From an uncultured Oscillospiraceae bacterium (GTDB lineage: Bacteria; Bacillota; Clostridia; Oscillospirales; Acutalibacteraceae): a DNA stretch of 53,699 nt. Of this stretch, positions 43,694 through 50,211 are shown piece after piece. The DNA is taken from positions 1 through 53,699 of the forward strand of contig CAJUSM010000010.1 of the NCBI GenBank assembly GCA_910588935.1. The letters run 5' to 3'. Both the position numbers and the translations under genes were made by a program. How positions within the stretch are numbered: the first letter of the stretch is position 1; each line of letters starts with the position of its first letter. The notes under the pieces are model-generated. The model had not been told where the DNA came from. It ran no database searches and saw only the letters and a program-made list of their open reading frames with translations.

Positions 43694-45337
43694 TCAGCTG
43701 TTCTGCCCCCTGGTTTCTACAGGCAGGATAAGAACAGAGGGGGCTCCCTGCCCAGTGAAGACGCTCTGCTCCGCCACAGCGGTTTCTGGCTGCTGGGCCC
43801 AGCAGCCAGGGAGGTTGGGATGCACGGCGTACTGGGGAAAGTCTGAGGAGGAGATATCCAGCCGCAGCCGGGAGCCCTTGTGAAGCCGGAAAGCTACCGC
43901 CCACATGGAAATTGTAACCTTGCCGGCCTCACTAGGCCTGCCGCCGGCGAGCACGGCAATGGAGCCCCGAATATTGTAGGCCTTGCCCTGGGGCGTAACC
44001 TCCATGAGCTTGGCGGTAAAGGCTGTTTCCTCCGCGGTGCTTTGCACATAAAGCTCTACCCGGGCCTCCCCCAGCAGAGTGAGGGTTTCCTCTAAAGGAG
44101 CGGAGAGAAAGCTGATTACATCTGGCCGCCAGTCTGGCCCAGGCTGCTCTAGGCTGCCCACCTCTTGAAAGGTGGCAAACAGGGATTCTGCCCCGTGGGA
44201 GGGCACCGGGTTTTCCGGGTCGTATACATAAGAGACCTGGGCCTTTTCACCCGGTTTTTCAGAGAGGGTCCGCTGGCCCGCGTCTAGGAAAAACCGCTTT
44301 TCCCTTTGGGGGCGGGGGATATCCGGGAAACTTTGCCAGCAGTCGCCCCCTATAATGTACCAATCTACCCGGCGCTGGGGCAGCTTTTTTTCCAGCAGGG
44401 TTTCTCCAAACCAGGCCAGCATCTGGTGCGCCTCGTCGTTTTCCAGGTGCTCCTGGAGCTTGCCTTGGGCGCAGGGCTGAAAACCGTGGTTCCAGCACCC
44501 TACAATCAGCCGGCTGTGGGCCCCGGCCTGGGGGGAAAGGTTTTGAAAGGACTGCAGGGCGCTGCCTAAATGGTGGTCGTACCAGCCCTCTACAATGCAT
44601 ACTGGAATGGTCAGCTTGCGGGGGGCATCGGACATGAATTTCCAAAAGCCCTCCTTCCAATAGGGGTCGTTGGGGTGGGTATTGGTTACCCAGTCCCGGT
44701 ACCAGGGCAGGGGGCCGCCCCAAAGGGCGGTGTCCACCTCCACATGGGGGCGGTACCGGCAGGACTCCAGGTAATCGGCCTTAATTTCCCGGCCGGCATT
44801 GCCCATTGCCCAGGCGGTGAGGATATCGTGGCGGAACAGGCCGCTTTGGTAGGCAGAGGTGAACCGCTCTGTGCCGTAGTGGGAAAGGAGCATGGACTTG
44901 ACCTTGGGAGGCAGCTCCCCAGTAATGGCCCAGCCGGTAGAGGCCAGGTAAGAACAGCCCCAGTAGCCAATGCTCTCTACCCAGCTAAGGGAATCTACCC
45001 AGCGGATAAAATCGGCGCCATCGTCAGGCTCGTTTACATTGGGCTCCCACTCTCCCTGAGAGCCCCCTGTGCCCCGGCAGTACTGGCAGATATAGGCGTA
45101 GCCCCGCTTGGCCAGCTCTCTGCCGTGAATCAGGTAGGCCTGATGGGCCATGGGGTAGCAGCTGCGCTGGACAATGGCGGGCCAAGGCCCCGCCCCGGCA
45201 GGGCGGAACCAGAACACCCGGAGCAAAGCCCCGTCCCGGCAGGCTACTTGGGTTTCCTTCTCCTCTATCTGGCTGTAAACCGCCGGCACGCCGGAGGTTT
45301 GGTAGCTGTTGACTATTGGGTTCCATTGTTCGTCCAT
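43694..45337 (-). CDS. CocE/NonD-type (S15 family) alpha/beta hydrolase
   Basis: 547 residues. The N-terminal catalytic part has RGTGGSQGEW and the nucleophile elbow GYWGCSYLAST (Ser near 123), with an acid Asp in VEGWYDHHLGS and His in CWNHGF. A helical cap and a C-terminal jelly-roll (LRLDISSSDFPQYAVHPN) follow, as in X-Pro dipeptidyl-peptidase and cocaine esterase. Start ATG at 45337 has AGGAGG 7 nt upstream. It is likely cytoplasmic. Substrate unknown; esters, acyl amino acids or proline peptides are possible. Confidence 0.9.
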   Translation of the reverse strand: MDEQWNPIVNSYQTSGVPAVYSQIEEKETQVACRDGALLRVFWFRPAGAGPWPAIVQRSCYPMAHQAYLIHGRELAKRGYAYICQYCRGTGGSQGEWEPNVNEPDDGADFIRWVDSLSWVESIGYWGCSYLASTGWAITGELPPKVKSMLLSHYGTERFTSAYQSGLFRHDILTAWAMGNAGREIKADYLESCRYRPHVEVDTALWGGPLPWYRDWVTNTHPNDPYWKEGFWKFMSDAPRKLTIPVCIVEGWYDHHLGSALQSFQNLSPQAGAHSRLIVGCWNHGFQPCAQGKLQEHLENDEAHQMLAWFGETLLEKKLPQRRVDWYIIGGDCWQSFPDIPRPQREKRFFLDAGQRTLSEKPGEKAQVSYVYDPENPVPSHGAESLFATFQEVGSLEQPGPDWRPDVISFLSAPLEETLTLLGEARVELYVQSTAEETAFTAKLMEVTPQGKAYNIRGSIAVLAGGRPSEAGKVTISMWAVAFRLHKGSRLRLDISSSDFPQYAVHPNLPGCWAQQPETAVAEQSVFTGQGAPSVLILPVETRGQNS

Positions 45338-45471
45338 GAAAATACCTCCTGGGTTTGCATTGTAATGAAAAGGCCTGAAGTTTGGCAAGCGTTATATATA
45401 GGATAACAGGATTCCCGTAATTTGTCCAGGGGAAAAGCGCTGCCTAGGTTTGCCCGCCCCTAAAGCTGCCC

Positions 45472-45504
45472 AAAAAAGAAGACCAGGGCCCAAAGGCCCC
45501 GGTC
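45472..45504 (-). terminator. Terminator after the beta-helix surface protein gene
   Basis: GACCgGGGCC / GGGCCCtGGTC stem on the minus strand followed by TTCTTTTTT. Confidence 0.8.
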
Positions 45505-45540
45505 CCTTTTCTGTAATGCCTGCTCACAGAGAAAACCAAT

Positions 45541-48500
45541 TTACTTTACTGTCTTTTTCCGCCTGCCGCATAGGGCAAGGCCAGCCAGGCTGCCGGCACA
45601 CACAAAGGTGAGGATATACCAAAGAGCAGCGCTGTCGCCGGTCTTGGGCACATCGGCTAGGGGAACTTCTGGCTCGGGCAGTTCTTCCTCAGGCTCAGAG
45701 GGGCCTTTGGGGATTTCCGGTTCGGGAACTTCCTCGTCGGGTTCGTCAGGCTGAGGCGTGGGAGTGCCCAGGGGCACATCCGGGTCGTCAATGGGCTCAT
45801 CCGGCTCAGGGGTGCCCAGAGGCAGATCTGGGTCTTCGATAGGCTCATCAGGCTCCTCGCTAGGAGGCGGAGTGGGTTCCTCGGTGGGAGGCGGTGTGGG
45901 CTCCTCGGTGGGAGGCGGTGTGGGCTCCTCACTGGGCGTGGGAGTGGGAGGCGTGGTAGGAGTGGGGGGAGGTGTCTCCCGAGGGGGCTCAGTGGGATGG
46001 GCCTGGTTCACGAAGTGGATATTGTTCACGCCGGACCAAACCGCGTTGCCCAGGCTGTTGATGACTTCCTTTTCCTTAATGGGCTTGTAGGGTATCTTCC
46101 GCTTGGTGATGGTGTAGGTAATGTCCTCGCCATCTTTTTCACCGCTGCCAATTTGGATGTTTTTGTTCTCGGTGACAGTCTCTACAGAGATAACCACACG
46201 ATAATTGGAATCATCATAGGTTATGTTGCCTGTTTCATCAGGGATTTTCTCCTTGATGTAGAAAACATAGTCGCCGTCAACATACTTGCCATTTTCATCT
46301 TTGGCGGTGAAATACTGCTCAGGCAGACGAATTTGGGCCTTGCCGTTTTCATCGTTGGTTACAGTGAAATCCTCAATGGGGTTGCCCTCGGCATCCACCA
46401 GGTCGAAAGAGAACTCGCCGTTTTCCAAGGGCCGGCCGACAAGGGTTTTATCCAGGTCAATGGTGGGGATTTCGTTGGAATCCATGCCCTTAACCTCATT
46501 GTTGGGGTCGGTGCCGATAATTAAGGTACCATTATTGGCAATGCCGCCGCCATGGGTGCTGCTGGAGTAGTTGCCGAAAATCAGCACCTTTGCCAGAGCT
46601 TCGGCCGCCTTTTTGGCGGTCTCCAGGGGGTCGGACTGCATACCCAGGAGCAGGTCGGAGGTAACAACGCCGTTGTTGCTGCCATCGATCTTTTCCTCAT
46701 TCTCCATGCTGCCCACGTAAGAGCTGCCGGACCAGTTGGCCAGGCCGCCGCCCAGCATTTCATTGCTGAAAATGGCGCCGGGCTTGCCGCCGTAGGCATT
46801 GTCTACCTTGCCATCGCTGGCAATGAGAACATCCTTGGAGCCAGCCTGGAAACCAGGCTTATCCTTCCAGTTCTCGTAGCCGTCCACCAGGCTGGTAGTG
46901 GGGGTATCTTTGCCCACTTCCTTAATAATGTGGCCGTATTCGTCCAGCTTGTTGCCGTCCTTGTCTACACCGGAGGTGTTGTCGTAAATAGCGGCGCCGT
47001 CCTGGGCAAAGACCACGGTTTTGCCGTTGACGCAGGCAGAGAGGCCCGCGCCCAGGCCAGCCGCGGCATTGTTGGTAACCAAAGCGTTCTTCAGGTTTAC
47101 CTTGCCGCTGTGCTCAATGTAAAGAGCGCCGCCGCCCAGGTCTTCCTTAGAGTTGGTTACATTGTTGGAGATTTCGCCGGCAACAATGGTGGCGTCGCCC
47201 TGTACATAGATGCCGCCGCCTTCGCCAATGTTGGCTGTGTTGCCGGTCACTTTGCCGCCGTTCATTTCCATGCTGCCGCGGTTGCCTTTTTCATCATCGG
47301 CAATAAAGACTCCGCCGCCCTCGCCGGCGGTATTGTTGGAAATAGTGCCGCCGATCAGGGTAAACTTTCCATCTTTACCAATTACATAAACGCCGCCGCC
47401 TTGGCCGTTGGGAGAAATATAAGTGGCCTTATTCCAGGTTTTGTCGTCTACATAGTTATTATCAATGGTACCGCCATTCATGTTGAAGGTGCCATTGTCA
47501 ACTGCAACGCCGCCGCCCTTAATGGACTGGTTGTTGGAAATGGTACCGCCGTTCAGGGTGAAGTCGCCGCCGACAATATAAACGCCGCCGCCAAATGTAG
47601 GAGTCTTGCCCGTCTGGTCATTCTCCTTATCATTGGAGGTATCGCTGCCGGCTGTTTTGTTGCCGTCGATGGTGCCGCCGTTTATCACCAGCTTGCCGTC
47701 TTCGCCAACATAAATACCGCCGCCATTGGCCGCGTTATTGTTAGAGATGGTGCCGCCGTTCATGACCATATCGCCATTAAGGATGGATACGCCGCCGCCG
47801 TTGCCGTTGGTGCTGTTGTCGGAGATAGTACCGCCGTTCATGGTAAAACTGCCGCCTTTATCCACTGCAACGCCGCCGCCGGAGCCGGTTCCAACCTTAT
47901 CGGCATGGTTGCCGGAGATGGTGCCGCCATTCATGGTGAAATTGCCGCCATCAACGAGCACTGCCCCGCCGTTGCCATCTTTCGCGGTAGAGTTGCTGTT
48001 GGTAATGCTGCCATTGTTCATGGTCACATCGCCGTTTGCGCCAACATAGATGGCGCCGCCACCGCCGCCTTTGCCATTGGTCATCTCGACATCGCCGTCC
48101 ACAACCAGCTGGCCGTCTTTTACGGCAAAGATGCGGTCTTTCTCGCTCTCGAGCTTGCCATCTTCCGCCGCGCCGTCGTTTACAATGATAACGGTCTGGC
48201 CGTTGATAATCTGAATCTGGCCGTTTACGCCCAGAACCACGCCGCCAATTACCAGCAGGATGGTGTCATGGTACGCGTCCGGGTCTTCGACAGGAGGTTC
48301 TGTTGTTGCCGGCTTATCGGTAGTGGCAGGCCCCTCGGTAGTTGCCGGCTCTGCGGGAGCAGGGGGAGCGGAGGGCTTCTTTTTGTTCAGCTCGTTTTTT
48401 AGCTCGTCAATAACGTTCTGGTAGTCATCACGAATCTTGCAGGCCTCGGTGTGCTGGTGCTGCTCTTTATCACACCTTAGCTTTTGCTCTGTCTTTTGGC

Positions 48501-49101
48501 AGGACTCTGTATGCTGGTGCGCGGGCGCTTCTGCCAGCTGGCAGATAAGCACCTTCTCACTGTACACGGTCGTAGAGTCGCAGGCGTCTGTATGGTTGTG
48601 AATAACCGGAGATTCTGTCAGGCCACAGGCGGGCTCATCAGACCGGGAGCTGGTATAGCAGCTCTCGGAATGGGCATGGCCCTCCCCTTCGGGGGTGGTG
48701 CAAATCAGGTTGCCCTCTGGGCCGTAGCAAGCCTCGCCATGGGCATGGCCCTGGCTCTCCGCCAGCGTACAGGTTAGGGTGTTGGTGTAGGTGTAGCAGC
48801 TGTCGGTATGAAGGTGGCCAGGCTCTTCCTTGATGTTGCAGGTGTAAACCTTTATGGGGTTCACGCCCTGGTAGCAGGAATCGTTGTGGGTATGGCCAGC
48901 AGTTTCCTCCATGCCGCACACATAGGTGGTTTCGGTGGTGTAGCAGCTAGGGCTGTGGTAATGCACATCCTCTCCGCAGTTCCAAGCCGAAATGGTGGTG
49001 GTTGCCGCCGTTGCGCCCACCTGCAGCATGCTAAAGCACATGCCTGCCGCCAGTGCCAGCGCCAAGGCGCGCCTACCCAGCTTGTTCTTCTTGAACTTCA
49101 T
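45541..49101 (-). CDS. Sortase-anchored surface protein: Cys/His repeats, beta-helix, pilin-type isopeptide domain
   Basis: 1186 residues. A signal peptide (AGMCFSMLQVGATAA) is followed by about eight Cys/His-rich repeats (residues 30-200) of form C-x-x-E-x-x-G-H-x-H-x-x-x-C-Y. A Pro/Thr linker comes next, then a right-handed beta-helix region (about 270-800) of GGTISNN-x-A-x-GGGIYV units. Residues about 878-1030 form a streptococcal-pilin type isopeptide domain (LDKTLVGRPLENGEFSFDL, YVFYIKEK, NNIHFVNQ). The Pro-rich stalk carries the DEPIDDPDVPLGTP repeat of the doubled-motif anchor, then VPKTGD, one helix and RRKK. The start at 49101 follows AAGAAGG; the extension to 49182 lies in a riboswitch. 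Likely adhesin or structural surface protein. Confidence 0.93.
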   Translation of the reverse strand: MKFKKNKLGRRALALALAAGMCFSMLQVGATAATTTISAWNCGEDVHYHSPSCYTTETTYVCGMEETAGHTHNDSCYQGVNPIKVYTCNIKEEPGHLHTDSCYTYTNTLTCTLAESQGHAHGEACYGPEGNLICTTPEGEGHAHSESCYTSSRSDEPACGLTESPVIHNHTDACDSTTVYSEKVLICQLAEAPAHQHTESCQKTEQKLRCDKEQHQHTEACKIRDDYQNVIDELKNELNKKKPSAPPAPAEPATTEGPATTDKPATTEPPVEDPDAYHDTILLVIGGVVLGVNGQIQIINGQTVIIVNDGAAEDGKLESEKDRIFAVKDGQLVVDGDVEMTNGKGGGGGAIYVGANGDVTMNNGSITNSNSTAKDGNGGAVLVDGGNFTMNGGTISGNHADKVGTGSGGGVAVDKGGSFTMNGGTISDNSTNGNGGGVSILNGDMVMNGGTISNNNAANGGGIYVGEDGKLVINGGTIDGNKTAGSDTSNDKENDQTGKTPTFGGGVYIVGGDFTLNGGTISNNQSIKGGGVAVDNGTFNMNGGTIDNNYVDDKTWNKATYISPNGQGGGVYVIGKDGKFTLIGGTISNNTAGEGGGVFIADDEKGNRGSMEMNGGKVTGNTANIGEGGGIYVQGDATIVAGEISNNVTNSKEDLGGGALYIEHSGKVNLKNALVTNNAAAGLGAGLSACVNGKTVVFAQDGAAIYDNTSGVDKDGNKLDEYGHIIKEVGKDTPTTSLVDGYENWKDKPGFQAGSKDVLIASDGKVDNAYGGKPGAIFSNEMLGGGLANWSGSSYVGSMENEEKIDGSNNGVVTSDLLLGMQSDPLETAKKAAEALAKVLIFGNYSSSTHGGGIANNGTLIIGTDPNNEVKGMDSNEIPTIDLDKTLVGRPLENGEFSFDLVDAEGNPIEDFTVTNDENGKAQIRLPEQYFTAKDENGKYVDGDYVFYIKEKIPDETGNITYDDSNYRVVISVETVTENKNIQIGSGEKDGEDITYTITKRKIPYKPIKEKEVINSLGNAVWSGVNNIHFVNQAHPTEPPRETPPPTPTTPPTPTPSEEPTPPPTEEPTPPPTEEPTPPPSEEPDEPIEDPDLPLGTPEPDEPIDDPDVPLGTPTPQPDEPDEEVPEPEIPKGPSEPEEELPEPEVPLADVPKTGDSAALWYILTFVCAGSLAGLALCGRRKKTVK

Positions 49102-49152
49102 AAAAATATACCTTCTTTCTTTGCAAAAGTCACGGATGCAAAGTATCCGGCG
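49099..49152 (-). promoter_or_regulatory. Expression platform before the beta-helix gene
   Basis: On the minus strand GGAT-ACTTTGC-ATCC forms a hairpin directly after the aptamer P1 stem. CTTTGC can instead pair with GCAAAG located just before the AAGAAGG Shine-Dalgarno. The same pair of alternatives occurs before the other surface gene with a different loop, supporting translational control. Confidence 0.55.
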
Positions 49153-49245
49153 GCCGGGCTGGCATTGTCTGAAAAATGACATTAGCCCCCATAGCTTTGC
49201 GTCCCGCTGTTTCCAACGGTTTGCTGAAGTGAATCAGCAACCGGC
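49153..49245 (-). promoter_or_regulatory. GEMM-I cyclic dinucleotide riboswitch, second aptamer of the minus-strand pair (A20 type)
   Basis: The minus strand has P1 arms GCCGG and CAGCCCGGC, then GCAAACCG, a GAAA-capped P2, the hallmark GGGACGCAAAGC, a CTAATGTC/GACAATG P3 receptor stem. The base before GCAAACC is A (position 20 in Vc2 numbering), whereas canonical c-di-GMP aptamers have G. It is nearly identical to the second aptamer of the plus-strand pair over about 90 nt. Confidence 0.88.
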
Positions 49246-49345
49246 TGACATGACAGAGCGTCCAAAGGGCGCCCTATTTTAGTCCCGTGGCTTTGCGTCC
49301 CGCCGTTTCCAGCGGTTTGCCAAACGAAAATTGTGCCGCGCGATT
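49246..49345 (-). promoter_or_regulatory. GEMM-I cyclic dinucleotide riboswitch, first aptamer of the minus-strand pair (G20 type)
   Basis: TTTGGCAAACCG, a GAAA-capped P2 (CCGCTG/CGGCGG), GGGACGCAAAGCC and the CTAAAA receptor followed by an AGGGCG/CGCTCT P3 and CATGTCAGCC. G is retained at position 20 and the invariant A47-containing GACGCAAAGC loop is intact. Confidence 0.88.
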
Positions 49346-49389
49346 TTCGTGCCACACTCTGCGCGGCACGAAAGCGCGCTGTAAACCCG

Positions 49390-49510
49390 CTTAGGCATCC
49401 TCCCCCTTTGCCGCCGAAAAGCCCGGTGGAAATTTTTTTTAGTCCATATACCCCAAAAGGCGGCTTTGCCTTTTGCCACAGGGTATATCCAAATAATTCA
49501 GAAGACCGGC
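49390..49510. repeat. Palindromic element in the minus-strand leader
   Basis: ATATACCC-N5-CAAAAGGC / GCCTTTTG-GGGTATAT (about 49446-49492) is an interrupted perfect palindrome flanked by an A/T homopolymer (AAATTTTTTTT at 49431-49440). It lies between the promoter and the first aptamer and resembles a small non-autonomous repeat. No function is recognised. Confidence 0.45.
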
Positions 49511-49576
49511 GGATGACGAAAACCCGCTGCACTTCGCTGGCTACGTGTGCATTATGAAAGTCTTCTTCCATAAGAA

Positions 49577-49605
49577 ATTTTACCACATTCTCCGAGCTTT
49601 GGCAA
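49577..49605 (-). promoter_or_regulatory. Promoter of the beta-helix surface protein transcript
   Basis: TTGCCA (49605-49600) and TAAAAT (49582-49577), 17 bp apart. The spacer end and -10 (AGAATGTGGTAAAAT) are identical to the promoter of the divergent gene, marking a duplicated control unit. The leader is about 470 nt. Confidence 0.75.
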
Positions 49606-49758
49606 GACGGTCTGGAAAAAATGGAAATTTTTTTCCAAATAAAAGCGCCGCAAGAGCTACAAGAAAAGTATATTCTGGCAACCGGAAAAAGGTACGCGCG
49701 AAAGGATATTTCAAAATAAAAAGTTATTTTAAAACGTGGTTTATTTTATTGAAATATA

Positions 49759-49787
49759 TTGCTAATATTTCCAGAATGTGGTAAAAT
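49759..49787 (+). promoter_or_regulatory. Promoter of the thioester adhesin transcript
   Basis: TTGCTA (49759-49764) and TAAAAT (49782-49787), 17 bp apart, in a very AT-rich segment. It shares AGAATGTGGTAAAAT with the minus-strand promoter. The leader to the start codon is about 415 nt. A small ORF with a strong RBS (ATG at 49843) reads through the first aptamer; it is not considered a real gene. Confidence 0.75.
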
Positions 49788-49923
49788 CACCTTGCATAGG
49801 GGAGTACCGCATAGTAGAGGATATATGGAAAGGGGGGAGCCCATGGAACAGCAGGCGATCCCGCCCTGGGCGGGTACCCGCGGAAGGCAGCGCCGGCAGC
49901 CGCGGGGGGAGGAGTTGGAAAAA

Positions 49924-50018
49924 GGCGCGGTTATTTGGCAAACCGCTGGAAATGGCGGGACGCAAAGCCACGGAGCTAAAGCGGCAAAAAGGGCAAAGCG
50001 CCCGTTGCCGTTATGCCC
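49924..50018 (+). promoter_or_regulatory. GEMM-I cyclic dinucleotide riboswitch, first aptamer of the plus-strand pair (G20 type)
   Basis: TTTGGCAAACCG, P2 CCGCTG-GAAA-TGGCGG, GGGACGCAAAGCC, the receptor CTAAAG and a P3 GCGGCAA/TTGCCGT with TTATGCC. G is present at position 20. The 3' P1 strand GCCCGCC adjoins the next aptamer with almost no linker. Confidence 0.9.
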
Positions 50019-50162
50019 GCCGGGCTGCTGATTTAATCAGCAAACCGTTGGAAACAGCGGGACGCAAAGCTATGGGGGCTAATGTCGATTCCTTGGCACA
50101 GCCGGTTGTATGCTGGGGGTCGAGGGGCTACTATAGACCTTGGAAGACAATGCCAGCCCGGC
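50019..50162 (+). promoter_or_regulatory. GEMM-I cyclic dinucleotide riboswitch, second aptamer of the plus-strand pair (A20 type)
   Basis: P1 GCCGGGCTG (50019-50027) pairs with CAGCCCGGC (50154-50162). Inside are TCAGCAAACCG with A at position 20, P2 CCGTTG-GAAA-CAGCGG, GGGACGCAAAGC and P3 TGTC/GACA. P3 carries an insertion of about 50 nt that can fold on itself (GGTC/GACC), absent from the otherwise near-identical minus-strand copy. Confidence 0.9.
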
Positions 50163-50211
50163 CGCCGGATACTTTGCATCCGTGAACCACGGCAAAGAAA
50201 GGAAGAAAAAC
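50163..50211 (+). promoter_or_regulatory. Expression platform before the thioester adhesin gene
   Basis: GGAT/ATCC hairpin next to P1, with the alternative pairing CTTTGC (50172-50177) to GCAAAG (50192-50197) immediately before AAAGGAAG. No T-run is present, so regulation is probably at ribosome access rather than termination. Confidence 0.55.

Noticed and set aside
47150..48060. Regularly spaced short DNA repeats resembling a CRISPR array
   Set aside because: The spacing follows the protein repeat GGTISNN in frame, spacers are coding and not unique, and no cas gene is present.
46552..48402. 616-codon open frame on the plus strand
   Set aside because: It is antisense to the beta-helix repeats. 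Its Ala/Val/Gly-rich product mirrors the GGTISNN repeats, and it lacks an RBS.
49182..49586. 134-codon frame through the minus-strand leader
   Set aside because: It reads through both aptamers and a palindrome, with no family resemblance. The riboswitch structure explains the sequence better.
49843..50031. Small ORF with a strong RBS overlapping the first plus-strand aptamer
   Set aside because: Its C-terminal half is simply the translated aptamer (TAGNGGTQSHG is shared with the minus-strand leader frame). Translation would disrupt the RNA fold, so it is probably not a gene.
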